Below, in pieces: positions 8,454 through 17,867 of a DNA stretch of 37,633 nucleotides (position 1 is the stretch's first letter; the number at the start of each line of letters is the position of its first letter). Made by a program: the position numbers and the translations under genes. Under the pieces are notes generated by a model. That model was not told the DNA's origin. It did no database searches and saw nothing but the letters and a program-made list of their open reading frames with translations. This DNA comes from Mesonia hippocampi (GTDB taxonomy: Bacteria; Bacteroidota; Bacteroidia; Flavobacteriales; Flavobacteriaceae): NCBI RefSeq assembly GCF_014197445.1, contig NZ_JACIFO010000013.1:1-37633 (forward strand), read 5' to 3'.

Positions 8454-8894
8454 TTAGCTTTTTTTATTTATTTTATATTGATATAGCAGTCCTGCCAAAA
8501 GTAATAACAGAAGAATAGGCTGAATTAAAAACCTACGTATATAAAACACCATTAAATAATTATCTGCGTTAAAATTGTATATAAAATAACTAAAAATAGG
8601 CGTAAGAAGTATCAGGAAAATTACATAGACGAGACTTGTAAAATAAATTATTTTTTTATTCTTAAATAGTAATGCTATAATCCCTATAGATAAAACGGCA
8701 TTAATAAAGTAACGTAATACAACATAACAAATAAGCTTGATTTTATCTATAGAAGGAGGTGAAGCTATTGTAAAATTACCCTGATAAAAATCTATTAATG
8801 GATCATAAAACAAAACTCGTTCATAAAACCTCACTAATACGAGAAGAATAAAAAACACTGTTATTCCTGAAAATACAACAAATTTATTCTTCAT
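8454..8894 (-). CDS. Exosortase F system-associated membrane protein
   Basis: A 146-residue protein with about four hydrophobic segments (residues ~5-22, 48-66, 75-98 and 120-137). Its start overlaps the end of the exosortase gene by 11 bp, a sign of translational coupling. Size, topology and position match the partner protein that travels with exosortase F in flavobacteria. Its role is unknown; it may help the sorting enzyme or its substrates in the inner membrane. The call rests mainly on context, since there is no catalytic motif to check. Confidence 0.8.
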   Translation of the reverse strand: MKNKFVVFSGITVFFILLVLVRFYERVLFYDPLIDFYQGNFTIASPPSIDKIKLICYVVLRYFINAVLSIGIIALLFKNKKIIYFTSLVYVIFLILLTPIFSYFIYNFNADNYLMVFYIRRFLIQPILLLLLLAGLLYQYKINKKS

Positions 8895-9432
8895 TTCCTT
8901 TTGTTTTTAATACTATTTTCACCCAAATTACCCATAAACATAAAACTACACCGTATATAACTATAGGAAAAAGAATATCGTGCAAAAGTGTTTGGGCCTC
9001 GGGATACTCATATAAACCAATAGACAACAAACTTATTCTTAGAATATTTAAAGCATAAATAATACTTACCCCAGAAAAAATAAACAATAAAGTTGTTTTT
9101 AATTTCTTAGCAAATGCCAATACAAAAGAAACAAACAAAATAATTACACTTACAGCATTACACCCTTCAACAACCCTAGTTATATGTTTCCCATTTACAA
9201 ATTGAGCCACTGCAGGATGGTTAGGCATTGGAAAAATTTGCCCTATATACCCAAATGTATTAATCAAATCATTACTCTGTTTTGCTACATAATACGTAAT
9301 AAAATCTGGGTAATGCATTGGAGAAAAAGTTAATGATAAATACCAGTGGTAAACGGCTGATAGTAAAAAGTAACTCCCTACAAATACCATCAAAAATAGA
9401 ATAACGCGTTTATTTTCTTTTAAAACTTGCAT
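8884..9432 (-). CDS. xrtF: Exosortase family protein XrtF
   Basis: A 182-residue integral membrane protein of the exosortase/archaeosortase superfamily. The proposed catalytic triad is present: Cys91 in VVEGCNAVS, Arg132 in ALNILRISLLS and His151 in LLHDILFP, each at the edge of a transmembrane helix. Exosortases are thought to cut C-terminal sorting tails from exported proteins. It is followed by the overlapping XrtF-associated gene and preceded, 62 bp away, by hemW on the same strand. No candidate substrate with a recognition tail is seen in this window. Identity is confident from triad plus neighbour; substrate unknown. Confidence 0.92.
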   Translation of the reverse strand: MQVLKENKRVILFLMVFVGSYFLLSAVYHWYLSLTFSPMHYPDFITYYVAKQSNDLINTFGYIGQIFPMPNHPAVAQFVNGKHITRVVEGCNAVSVIILFVSFVLAFAKKLKTTLLFIFSGVSIIYALNILRISLLSIGLYEYPEAQTLLHDILFPIVIYGVVLCLWVIWVKIVLKTKGNEE

Positions 9433-9494
9433 GGGCTAAAAATACAATACTTTACTTAATCTTAGTACTTATTATACTTAAGTTTACTTTATGA

Positions 9495-10625
9495 TTATGA
9501 AATATAAAACAAATCAGAGGCGATGCCATCAGTTAGAAATTTTGCAGACTCCTTTACAACTAAATTTCCGTTTTCTGCTATATAAAGTTTGTGTTGTGAC
9601 AACAACTCCTTAGTTATTTTTTGATAGTATGCTACATATTTTCTTCCAAAAAGCAATTCGATATCGTTAACAGAAACACCCCACATTGTACGTAAACGCG
9701 TCATAATATACTCGTTATACAAATCTGTTACCGATAATTTTTCTGCAGAAGAAGGAATCCTATTTTCCGAAAGGGCTTTAATATAGAGCATGTTATTAGC
9801 AACATTCCAACTTCGGGTATTCTTGTAGAAACTATGTGCTGAAGGTCCTACTCCTATATAGGGTTTCCCAAACCAATAGGCCGTATTATTTTTAGAAAAA
9901 TAACCCTCTTTACCGAAATTAGAAAACTCGTAATTAATAAAATTATGCGCTTTTGTAAAGGCCTGTAATAACTGGTAATGCTCATAAGCAAGTGATTCTT
10001 CTACGGGTGCTATTTTTCCTTTGTTTATTAAAGCTTCTAAAGCCGTTTTGGGTTCTACCGTAAGGGCATAACTAGAAATATGCGGAATATCATAACTTAA
10101 TGCTTGTTCCAAGTTATCTTCCCACCTACTTGAACTCATTCCTGGAATTCCGTAAATTAAATCTATTGTTAAATTATCAAAATATTGGCGTGCATCTGTA
10201 AGTGCTTGTTTTACTTCTGTGGCATTATGAGCTCTATTCATCAAGGTTAAATCTTCTTCATAAAAAGACTGCACTCCTATACTTAACCGATTTATTGGAG
10301 TTTGCGCTAAAGATTTTATTTTAGATAAGGACAAATCATCGGGGTTGGCTTCCAATGTAATCTCTATTTTATCGGCTAAGTTATAATTATCCTCAATAGT
10401 TTTTATCAGTTTATTTATTTCTTCTACCGAGAGTAAACTTGGAGTACCACCGCCAAAATAAATGGTTTCTATTTTTTCTGTTTCAAAAGTAGATTTCCGA
10501 ATAACAAGTTCTTTATCAATCGCATCTAATAGCTTTGTTTTGTGTTTCATGGTGGTAGAAAAATGAAAATCACAATAAAAACAAGCCTGTTTACAAAAAG
10601 GTATGTGTATATAAATTCCTGCCAT
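9495..10625 (-). CDS. hemW: Radical SAM haem chaperone HemW
   Basis: A 376-residue radical SAM protein. The Fe-S cluster motif CxxxCxxC is present at Cys11, Cys15 and Cys18 (IPFCKQACFYCDF), followed by YFGGGTPSLL, LEANPDDL and SIGVQSFYEEDL, which are signatures of the HemN/HemW group. HemW members lack the extra N-terminal region of true coproporphyrinogen dehydrogenase HemN and bind haem for insertion into respiratory enzymes; the short N-terminus here favours HemW. It starts 1 bp after the upstream glycosyltransferase stop and has a strong Shine-Dalgarno sequence inside that gene's end. The glycosyltransferase and HemW are not functionally linked in any obvious way. Confidence 0.93.
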   Translation of the reverse strand: MAGIYIHIPFCKQACFYCDFHFSTTMKHKTKLLDAIDKELVIRKSTFETEKIETIYFGGGTPSLLSVEEINKLIKTIEDNYNLADKIEITLEANPDDLSLSKIKSLAQTPINRLSIGVQSFYEEDLTLMNRAHNATEVKQALTDARQYFDNLTIDLIYGIPGMSSSRWEDNLEQALSYDIPHISSYALTVEPKTALEALINKGKIAPVEESLAYEHYQLLQAFTKAHNFINYEFSNFGKEGYFSKNNTAYWFGKPYIGVGPSAHSFYKNTRSWNVANNMLYIKALSENRIPSSAEKLSVTDLYNEYIMTRLRTMWGVSVNDIELLFGRKYVAYYQKITKELLSQHKLYIAENGNLVVKESAKFLTDGIASDLFYIS

Positions 10626-10626
10626 G

Positions 10627-11865
10627 TTAATCCTCCTTATTTTTTTCTTCTATCCATAAAGCCATGTATTTTGTGCTTCTTGTTGTATGGTGGTGTAAAA
10701 TTTCTCCCATAAAATTATCAACACGGTGTTGGGCTAGGTTTTCATATAATTTTGCTAGCCTATCGCTAAAAAGTTGATAAAAATTACCCGTCAAAAACCG
10801 GTTTTTTATTATGTTAAAACCATTATTCTGTGTGATTTCCCATCGCTTGGGGTGGGTATATAAAGTTACTGCTTGTTTAATAATTTCCGATGTTTCATTT
10901 GCAATTTCTCCCGCCCACGGCCATTTCCCTCCTATACCTTCTGCACCTACTGTTGTGGTAACGCTTGGGGTTCCGCATAGCATTGCTTCAATAAATTTTC
11001 CTTTTAATCCTGCGCCAAATCGTAATGGCGCTAACAAAACCCGCGATTTTCTCATTACCTCCTCGCTAGAATCGGCTCTCCCACAAACTATAAAACCACT
11101 TTTTTCACAATGCAATTGTTTTACTTTTTCTGATGTATAAGCGCCATAAACATTAAACTTAGCTTGAGGAAGGCTTTTTCTTATCTCGCTCCATAACTCT
11201 GTTTTTATATAACGTACCGCATCCCAATTAGGCTCGTGTAAAAAATTACCGATAAACAAAAAATCCTCACGAGCTTCAAACGCAGGTAAGGCTTCTCTTG
11301 AAGAAATCTTATTTTCTTCAATCAAAAAAGGGAGATAAAATAAAAGCGAGGGATTGATAGAAAATTTATCGATTAGCAATTGTTGCTCTGTTTCTGATAT
11401 AATTAAACTTAAATCGCAACGTAAGATACTTGCAATTTCCCGCTTGGCAATATCAGTGTGTAAATCGCTAAGCTTTATCGCTTTTCCGTTTTTATGTGCT
11501 TTATGCCTGGCTTTTCGTAAAAAATGTAAATCTTCTGTATCTAAAATTCTAATAGCCTTGGGCAATTGCTCTGCAACCCGCCATCCAAATTGCTCTTCCA
11601 TCATAAACCTATCAAAAAGAACAACGTCTGGTTGTTCGTTTTTTAATACCACATCTGCCTCTCTGTTATTTAATGGAAGTTGTACTTTTTTAATTCCTAG
11701 ATTTTCTAATTTTTCAGAAAAAGGAGTTTCCAATGCTGGAGAAGCATAAGTTATTTCATACTTTTTGTATAAAAAATATGTTATTAATTGCATCATTCTA
11801 CTTCCAGCCGCAGAGGATGATGGTTCTGGCCATAAATAGCCTATAATTAGCAACTTCTTCTTCAT
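10627..11865 (-). CDS. Glycosyltransferase (GT-B fold, GT4-like)
   Basis: A 412-residue protein. ATG 11865 is chosen over the TTG one codon upstream. The N-terminal domain begins with a Rossmann-like strand (KKLLIIGYLWPEPSSSAAGSRM) and the C-terminal domain carries GT-B features: EDFLFIGNFLHEPNWDAV, then VLLAPLRFGAGLKGKFIEAMLCGTPSVTT, the E-x7-E-like region that binds the nucleotide sugar. It likely transfers a sugar in the cytoplasm onto a surface glycan or lipid; donor and acceptor are unknown. It is first in a minus-strand run with hemW and xrtF. The neighbourhood gives no polysaccharide cluster to assign it to. Confidence 0.85.
   Translation of the reverse strand: MKKKLLIIGYLWPEPSSSAAGSRMMQLITYFLYKKYEITYASPALETPFSEKLENLGIKKVQLPLNNREADVVLKNEQPDVVLFDRFMMEEQFGWRVAEQLPKAIRILDTEDLHFLRKARHKAHKNGKAIKLSDLHTDIAKREIASILRCDLSLIISETEQQLLIDKFSINPSLLFYLPFLIEENKISSREALPAFEAREDFLFIGNFLHEPNWDAVRYIKTELWSEIRKSLPQAKFNVYGAYTSEKVKQLHCEKSGFIVCGRADSSEEVMRKSRVLLAPLRFGAGLKGKFIEAMLCGTPSVTTTVGAEGIGGKWPWAGEIANETSEIIKQAVTLYTHPKRWEITQNNGFNIIKNRFLTGNFYQLFSDRLAKLYENLAQHRVDNFMGEILHHHTTRSTKYMALWIEEKNKED
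10632..10637 (-). promoter_or_regulatory. Strong Shine-Dalgarno for hemW
   Basis: On the minus strand AGGAGG lies 6 nt before the hemW ATG, inside the last codons of the upstream glycosyltransferase. Such strong sites are uncommon in Flavobacteriaceae, where many genes lack one. It may be partly chance because it also encodes Lys-Glu-Asp. Confidence 0.6.
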
Positions 11866-11982
11866 CAAAATAGGTTTAGGTTATTGCCTAGAATTATATT
11901 TATCGAAACCATTTTATATTTATTTTCACAATTCAATAAAACTTAACCAATTTATTCTTTGTATTTTTAGGCATTATTAATA

Positions 11983-12549
11983 ATGTTTATGGCAAAAAAT
12001 TTATATACGATTACTCCCGATCGTTGGGTAGAGACACACTCCGACTACCTTTTTAATTTCGCCATGGGCAAAGTTAATGATAGGGATATTGCTAAAGACC
12101 TTATTTCTGAAACTTTTTTAGCCGCACTAAAAGCAAAAGATAATTTTAAAGGGGAAGCAAGCGAGCGTACTTGGCTTGTTGCTATTTTAAAACGAAAAAT
12201 TATCGATTATTACCGAAAAATAAACTCCAACAAAGGAAAAGCAGAAGTAAAAGTAAACTATTTTTCTGCTGATAACGATGGCGATTGGCTAGAAGAACGC
12301 ATCGAAAATCCTGATTATGTAACTATTGAAGACAACATTATCAACAACGAGCTTTCTGAAGCCATTTATGCCTGCTTAGATAAAATAAACCCTAGACAAG
12401 CCACCATTTTTAAATTAAAAACCATAGAAAATTACGATACCGAAGTTATTTGTAATGAATACAATATTACCCCGTCTAATTTATGGGTAATCATCCACCG
12501 TGTAAGAGCTGCTCTAGCCGATTGCCTAAAAGAAAAATGGTTATCTTGA
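11983..12549 (+). CDS. ECF-type RNA polymerase sigma factor
   Basis: A 188-residue sigma-70 family protein. Region 2 is visible (YLFNFAMGKVNDRDIAKDLISETFLAAL, then FKGEASERTWLVAILKRKIIDYYRK) and region 4 at the C-terminus (CLDKINPRQATIFKLKTIENYDTEVICNEYNITPSNLWVIIHRVRAAL) with a helix-turn-helix. Regions 1 and 3 are absent, as in group 4 (ECF) factors. A second in-frame ATG two codons downstream (11989) could also be the start. The gene is followed after 1 bp by a small zinc-finger protein that is probably its anti-sigma factor. The regulon is not known. Confidence 0.92.
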   Translation: MFMAKNLYTITPDRWVETHSDYLFNFAMGKVNDRDIAKDLISETFLAALKAKDNFKGEASERTWLVAILKRKIIDYYRKINSNKGKAEVKVNYFSADNDGDWLEERIENPDYVTIEDNIINNELSEAIYACLDKINPRQATIFKLKTIENYDTEVICNEYNITPSNLWVIIHRVRAALADCLKEKWLS

Positions 12550-12550
12550 T

Positions 12551-12793
12551 ATGAATCATGACAAAGAAAATTTTCATCAATTAGCATGTATATGCGATAA
12601 ATGCCAATACGACGAAGCTAGTTTTTTAGAAAAAGTACAGTTTAAACTACACCTTATGTTTTGCGAAACTTGTAAAGATTATGCAGCGAAAAACAATAGG
12701 TTAACAACATTGATAAAACAAGCAAACATCTCATGCTTAAGCCTGGAGGAACAAAAGGAGTTAAAATCTTACCTTAAAGATAAAATCACCTAA
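12551..12793 (+). CDS. Small zinc-finger protein, probable anti-sigma factor
   Basis: An 80-residue protein 1 bp after the ECF sigma gene. It has HxxxCxxC (HLMFCETC), the zinc-binding core of anti-sigma zf-HC2 domains, plus an upstream CxxCxxC (CICDKC). There is no transmembrane segment, so it would be a soluble cytoplasmic anti-sigma factor in which zinc or thiol chemistry could control sigma release; that mechanism is inferred from the family and gene order. The 3' end overlaps the convergent gene by 8 bp. Confidence 0.78.
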   Translation: MNHDKENFHQLACICDKCQYDEASFLEKVQFKLHLMFCETCKDYAAKNNRLTTLIKQANISCLSLEEQKELKSYLKDKIT

Positions 12794-13604
12794 GCAGCAT
12801 TGCAAATAACATCCAGAATATAGGTAAGGCTTCTGCCCAAAAAGCGGTAAAATACTTACTTCTAAAAGGAGAAGAAAACACAATAAAACCTCCTAACAGA
12901 AGCGCTATAAGAGTTATTTCTAACTTGCTATATCCTATTTGTTGAGCAATAACAAGACTCACTATAATAAAGAGAATCAACAATACACCGCCAAAAAGTT
13001 TAGTGTTTTTTACCCCGTAAAGTTGAGGAAAAGTTCCTAAATCAGGAACATCATGAGCCAAATCACGTATCTCAAAAGGTAACAACAACGCAAGAACAAA
13101 AATATAATATTGCAAAAAAGTAGCTCCTAATAACAAAAACGAAACTTCAGGTATATCAACCAAAGGCAAAACTGCACAGACTCCAGCCCAAACTAAAGCA
13201 ATAATAAATATTTTTAAACTTTTTAAATTTCTTAAATTTTTACTTTTAGGTAAAATTGGCACGGCATAAAACAATGTAAAAACACCTAAAGTTAAACTCA
13301 CAAAAATCACCTCAACCGATTGTAAAAAACTTACATAAAGCAACCCTAAAAAAACAAAAAATGAGAATATTTGGATGAGTTTAAGTCGGCCTGTAAGTGT
13401 TTTATGCCGCCATTTGGCAATTCCTGCATACTTTACAAAATTATAGCCTGTAATACTACTCAGAAAAACAAACCCCAATAACCTATATGATGGAATAAGC
13501 TGAAAATTATAGTACGTAACCATACATAAAGCACAAACAGCTAAAGCCACATGCATGCTACTATTTATATAAAAATTTAATGCATTTTTTAAAAACCTCA
13601 CCAT
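12786..13604 (-). CDS. UbiA-like polytopic membrane protein
   Basis: A 272-residue protein with about eight or nine hydrophobic segments and a positive N-terminus. Two features recall the UbiA prenyltransferase fold: GYNFVKYAGIAKW after the second helix, in the place of the first Asp-rich motif (here lacking the full NDxxDxxxD), and PFEIRDLAHDVPDLGTFP, close to the second DxxxD motif. The first motif is degenerate, so catalytic activity is uncertain. It is convergent with the anti-sigma gene and divergent from gcvP. Function unknown; a prenyl- or lipid-handling membrane enzyme is the best guess. Confidence 0.65.
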   Translation of the reverse strand: MVRFLKNALNFYINSSMHVALAVCALCMVTYYNFQLIPSYRLLGFVFLSSITGYNFVKYAGIAKWRHKTLTGRLKLIQIFSFFVFLGLLYVSFLQSVEVIFVSLTLGVFTLFYAVPILPKSKNLRNLKSLKIFIIALVWAGVCAVLPLVDIPEVSFLLLGATFLQYYIFVLALLLPFEIRDLAHDVPDLGTFPQLYGVKNTKLFGGVLLILFIIVSLVIAQQIGYSKLEITLIALLLGGFIVFSSPFRSKYFTAFWAEALPIFWMLFAMLLR

Positions 13605-13681
13605 ACAAAGGTAGTATTTATGACTAAAAAACAGCCCTCAATTATCCTTTTCAATTACCGATAATATTCTTTTAAAAGTCG

Positions 13682-13689
13682 TATTTTTG
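13682..13689 (+). promoter_or_regulatory. gcvP -7 promoter element
   Basis: TATTTTTG matches the TAnnTTTG consensus exactly, 33 bp before the gcvP ATG. It overlaps an in-frame TTG that could be mistaken for an upstream start, and so supports the ATG at 13723. Confidence 0.6.
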
Positions 13690-13722
13690 CACGCAAAAAC
13701 ACAGCACAATTTTATAAATATT

Positions 13723-16575
13723 ATGAATACAGACTCTTTCGCATTACGTCATATAGGGCCAAGACCCGAAAAAGTTACAGAGATGCTTCAAGCCATTGGA
13801 GTAGATTCTTTAAATCAGTTAATTTACGAAACCCTCCCTGATGGGATAAAACTAGAAAAAGAGTTAAGCCTTGCTCCTGCCATTAGTGAGCAAGAATACT
13901 TAGCCCATAACCAAATACTAGCCGAAAAAAATAAAATATACAAAACCTATATTGGTTTAGGCTATTCTGCCGCTATTTTACCTCCCGTTATTCAACGCAA
14001 TATTTTCGAAAACCCGGGTTGGTACACAGCATATACCCCTTACCAAGCCGAAGTAGCTCAAGGTAGATTAGAAGCTTTATTGAACTTCCAAACCATGGTT
14101 GCCGACTTAACTGGAATGGAAATTGCCAATGCATCTTTACTTGATGAAGGTACCGCAGCAGCAGAAGCCATGGGCATGTTTTTTGCCACAAGAAGTCGCC
14201 AGCAAAAAAAAGACAATGTAGTTAAGTTTTTTGTTTCGGAAGAAATTTTACCGCAAACACTTGCTGTATTAGAAACACGTGCTTACCCATTAGGAATAGA
14301 ATTGGTTATTGGAAACCATGAGGATTTTGATTTTTCTGAAGATTTTTTCGGAGCCATTCTTCAATACCCAGGTACTTCAGGAAAAATATACAACTACCAT
14401 AGTTTTACAAGCAATGCTTATAAAGCAGGTATAAAAGTTGTTATTGCAGCAGACATTCTAAGCCTTGTTAAGTTAGAAGCCCCAGGGAATTTTGGAGTAG
14501 ACGCCGTAGTAGGTACTACACAACGTTTTGGTATTCCTTTAGGCTATGGAGGTCCTCACGCAGCTTACTTTGCTACAAAAGAATCTTATAAGCGTAATCT
14601 TCCTGGAAGAATTATAGGCATTACAAAAGATAAAGACGGAAACCGTGCTGTCCGCATGGCATTACAAACGCGTGAACAACACATAAAACGAGATAAAGCA
14701 ACATCAAACATTTGTACCGCTCAAGTTTTGCTAGCAGTTATGGCAGGAATGTATGCAGTATATCATGGTCCTGAAGGATTAAAGCATATTGCAAACAAAG
14801 TACACAATAGTGCCGTAAGTCTTTCACAAAAATTAGAAGAACTAGGTTACCAACAACTTAATAACACGTACTTTGATACTATACGTATTAAAGCCGATAG
14901 CACTAAAATACAAGAAATTGCTTTAGCAAACGAGATAAACTTTTACTACCCTTCTAAAGATACCGTTTCGATTACCTTAAATGAAACCACTACACTAGAA
15001 GATTTAAATAACATTATTCGTGTTTTTGCAGAAGCAGCCGGTAAAGAAACCATTACGCTAAAAAACCTAACCGAAGGAATTTTAGATACACACGAACTTG
15101 CAAGAACTTCGCCTTTCCTTACCAACGAAGTCTTTAACGCATACCATTCTGAAACAGAATTAATGCGATACGTTAAAAAACTAGAACGCAAAGATTTAGC
15201 CCTAAATCACTCTATGATTGCTTTAGGCTCTTGTACCATGAAACTTAATGCAGCAGCAGAAATGTTACCATTAAGCAATCCAAAATGGGGAAATATTCAC
15301 CCGTTTGTACCTACAGACCAAGCAGAAGGTTACCACCAAGTACTTAAAGGACTTGAAGATCAGCTTACAGAAATTACAGGATTCTACGCCACTTCTTTAC
15401 AGCCAAATTCAGGAGCACAAGGAGAGTATGCAGGATTAATGACTATCCGTAAATACCATGATAGCAGAGGCGACCAGCACAGAAACATTTGTTTAATACC
15501 ATCATCTGCTCACGGTACAAACCCAGCAAGTGCTGTTATGGCAGGTATGAAAGTGGTTGTAACTAAATCAACCGATAAAGGAAACATCGATGTTGATGAT
15601 TTACGTGAAAAAGCAGAGAAGTATAAAGATTCTCTAGCAGCACTAATGGTTACGTATCCTTCTACACACGGAGTATTCGAATCTGCAATAAAAGAAATCA
15701 CCCAAATAATTCACGATAACGGGGGGAAAGTTTATATGGATGGTGCAAACATGAATGCCCAAGTGGGTATTACTAATCCAGGAAGAATTGGAGCCGACGT
15801 TTGTCACCTTAACCTCCACAAAACCTTTGCTATACCACATGGTGGTGGTGGCCCAGGTGTAGGACCTATCTGCGTGGTAGAAGATTTAGCTCCTTACCTA
15901 CCTACCAACCCATTAGTACAAACTGGAGGAAGCACTCCTTTATCTGCTATATCATCTGCACCGTGGGGGTCGGCACTTGTGTGTTTAATTCCTTATGCCT
16001 ACATACGTATGTTAGGTGCAAAAGGCTTAAAGCGTTCTACGCAAATGGCTATTTTAAACACCAATTACATCAAAGAACGACTAAAAGAGCACTACGAGAT
16101 TTTATATTCTGGAGAAATGGGAAGAGCTGCTCACGAAATGATTATCGATATACGTCCTTTAAAAGATAAAAATATTGAAGTAGCCGATGTTGCAAAACGT
16201 CTTATCGATTATGGTTTCCATGCGCCTACCGTATCTTTTCCAGTTGCAGGAACACTTATGGTTGAACCTACAGAAAGCGAAAGCAAAGCTGAATTAGACC
16301 GTTTTTGTGATGCCATGATTGCAATTAAAGCAGAATATGAAGCTATTGAAGATGAAGAGAACAACCTTCTAAAAAATGCTCCACACACACAAAAAATGCT
16401 TACCGCAGACGAGTGGAATTTTCCTTATAGTAGAAAACAAGCCGCTTTTCCTCTCCCTTATTTAGAAGAAAATAAATTTTGGGCATCTGTAAGACGTGTA
16501 GACGAGGCCTTTGGAGACAGAAATTTAATGTGTACTTGCGCTCCTATAGAAGAGTATATTGACGCTGAAGAGTAA
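13723..16575 (+). CDS. gcvP: Glycine dehydrogenase (decarboxylating), P-protein
   Basis: A single-chain P-protein of 950 residues, the normal length. It decarboxylates glycine with pyridoxal phosphate and passes the aminomethyl group to lipoylated GcvH in the glycine cleavage system. The start region (FALRHIGPRPEKVTEML), the SLLDEGTAAAEAM motif and the PLP lysine in LNLHKTFAIPHGGGGPG are all present. ATG 13723 is preferred over an upstream TTG at 13687, which overlaps the -7 promoter element. A perfect stem-loop terminator follows. Neither gcvH nor gcvT is beside it, which is common in Bacteroidota. Very sure. Confidence 0.98.
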   Translation: MNTDSFALRHIGPRPEKVTEMLQAIGVDSLNQLIYETLPDGIKLEKELSLAPAISEQEYLAHNQILAEKNKIYKTYIGLGYSAAILPPVIQRNIFENPGWYTAYTPYQAEVAQGRLEALLNFQTMVADLTGMEIANASLLDEGTAAAEAMGMFFATRSRQQKKDNVVKFFVSEEILPQTLAVLETRAYPLGIELVIGNHEDFDFSEDFFGAILQYPGTSGKIYNYHSFTSNAYKAGIKVVIAADILSLVKLEAPGNFGVDAVVGTTQRFGIPLGYGGPHAAYFATKESYKRNLPGRIIGITKDKDGNRAVRMALQTREQHIKRDKATSNICTAQVLLAVMAGMYAVYHGPEGLKHIANKVHNSAVSLSQKLEELGYQQLNNTYFDTIRIKADSTKIQEIALANEINFYYPSKDTVSITLNETTTLEDLNNIIRVFAEAAGKETITLKNLTEGILDTHELARTSPFLTNEVFNAYHSETELMRYVKKLERKDLALNHSMIALGSCTMKLNAAAEMLPLSNPKWGNIHPFVPTDQAEGYHQVLKGLEDQLTEITGFYATSLQPNSGAQGEYAGLMTIRKYHDSRGDQHRNICLIPSSAHGTNPASAVMAGMKVVVTKSTDKGNIDVDDLREKAEKYKDSLAALMVTYPSTHGVFESAIKEITQIIHDNGGKVYMDGANMNAQVGITNPGRIGADVCHLNLHKTFAIPHGGGGPGVGPICVVEDLAPYLPTNPLVQTGGSTPLSAISSAPWGSALVCLIPYAYIRMLGAKGLKRSTQMAILNTNYIKERLKEHYEILYSGEMGRAAHEMIIDIRPLKDKNIEVADVAKRLIDYGFHAPTVSFPVAGTLMVEPTESESKAELDRFCDAMIAIKAEYEAIEDEENNLLKNAPHTQKMLTADEWNFPYSRKQAAFPLPYLEENKFWASVRRVDEAFGDRNLMCTCAPIEEYIDAEE

Positions 16576-16601
16576 AATAAACACGCTATAATACTTACTT
16601 T

Positions 16602-16634
16602 AAAGCCTCTTGATTTTTTCAAGAGGCTTTTTTA
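16602..16634 (+). terminator. Intrinsic terminator of gcvP
   Basis: A 12-bp perfect stem (AAAGCCTCTTGA at 16602-16613, complement at 16619-16630) is followed by a T-run, 27 bp after the gcvP stop. Confidence 0.92.
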
Positions 16635-16803
16635 TCAAATCTTCTTCATAATATTATCATTAAGTAACACAAAAAACCTATACTTTTTACGAATCTTAAA
16701 GCTATGCACGCATAATATTGCCGATTCTATAAATTTCAAAAAAAGTAAATAAAGGCTAATGCTAATTCGTATTTAATGAGTAGTTTGGTTTAAAATTTAC
16801 ATT

Positions 16804-17865
16804 ATGGCTGTGAAAATAACAGGAACGGGAAGTTTTATCCCTCCACGTATTATAGAAAATACCGATTTTTTGAACGAGGAGTTTCTAAATGAAGATGGAT
16901 CTAAAATCAATTCTCCTAACGAAGTGATTATAAAAAAATTTCAGGCCATCACAGGTATTGCACAACGCAGGTATGTAGCAAAAAACACAACAACATCAGA
17001 TATTGCTAGTATTGCTGCAAAAAAGGCAATAGAAGATGCCGAAATTAACCCAGAAACCCTAGACTATATAATTGTAGCCCATAATTTTGGCGATGTAAAA
17101 TACCGCAACACACAAAGCGACGCCGTACCTAGTTTGGCTGCTAGAGTAAAACACCAGCTACAAATAGAAAACCCTAATTGTGTTGCTTACGATTTAATTT
17201 TCGGATGCCCTGGTTGGCTACAAGGTGTAATCCAAGCCAAAGCTTTTATTGATGCTAATATTGCTAAACGCTGTCTGGTTATAGGAGCAGAAACCTTATC
17301 GAGAGTTGTTGATAAACATGACCGTGATAGCATGATTTTTAGTGATGGGGCTGGCGCGACAATTATCGAAAAGACCACTTCGGAAGGAGACGGAATTATT
17401 TTTCATAAAAGTGCTACTTACGCCAAAAACGAATCGCATTACCTCACCTTCGAGGCTTCCTATAACCAAGATTTAAAACGGGAAACACGCTACATTAAAA
17501 TGAGTGGTCGCAAAATTTACAGCTTTGCATTAACACATGTACCACAAGCCATGAAAGAATGTATAGACAACAGCGGCTACAATATTACAGACATCAAAAA
17601 GATATTTATCCACCAAGCCAATGAAAAAATGGATTTTGCCATTTGCGAACGTCTTTATAAATTGTACCAATTAGAAATGCCCAAAAACATCATGCCAATG
17701 AGCATTGCAGAATTAGGAAATAGCTCTGTAGCTACCCTTCCTACATTAATTGATTTAGTAAAAGCTAAAAAAATTGATAACCAAGAAATTCATAAAGGCG
17801 ATGTTATCCTTTTTGCTAGCGTGGGAGCAGGTATGAATATTAATGCAATGATTTACAAAATATAA
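16804..17865 (+). CDS. Beta-ketoacyl-ACP synthase III family protein
   Basis: A 353-residue thiolase-fold enzyme with the FabH-type triad: Cys135 (IFGCPGWLQG), His270 (IFIHQANEKM) and Asn306 (ELGNSSVATLP). FabH-type enzymes condense an acyl-CoA starter with malonyl-ACP. This copy stands apart from other fatty acid genes and heads a tight operon with a methyltransferase and a glycosyltransferase, so it may serve a specialised lipid or secondary product and not bulk fatty acid initiation; that is inference. Its insertions and sequence differ from a canonical housekeeping FabH. Start ATG 16804 gives the expected MAVKITGTGSFIP opening. Confidence 0.92.
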   Translation: MAVKITGTGSFIPPRIIENTDFLNEEFLNEDGSKINSPNEVIIKKFQAITGIAQRRYVAKNTTTSDIASIAAKKAIEDAEINPETLDYIIVAHNFGDVKYRNTQSDAVPSLAARVKHQLQIENPNCVAYDLIFGCPGWLQGVIQAKAFIDANIAKRCLVIGAETLSRVVDKHDRDSMIFSDGAGATIIEKTTSEGDGIIFHKSATYAKNESHYLTFEASYNQDLKRETRYIKMSGRKIYSFALTHVPQAMKECIDNSGYNITDIKKIFIHQANEKMDFAICERLYKLYQLEMPKNIMPMSIAELGNSSVATLPTLIDLVKAKKIDNQEIHKGDVILFASVGAGMNINAMIYKI

Positions 17866-17867
17866 AC

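Noticed and set aside
11354-11749. 131-residue plus-strand ORF
   Set aside because: It lies antisense inside the glycosyltransferase gene and has no family features; the minus-strand gene is clearly real.
13605-13722. Glycine riboswitch before gcvP
   Set aside because: The leader is only about 30 nt after the -7 element and shows no aptamer structure.
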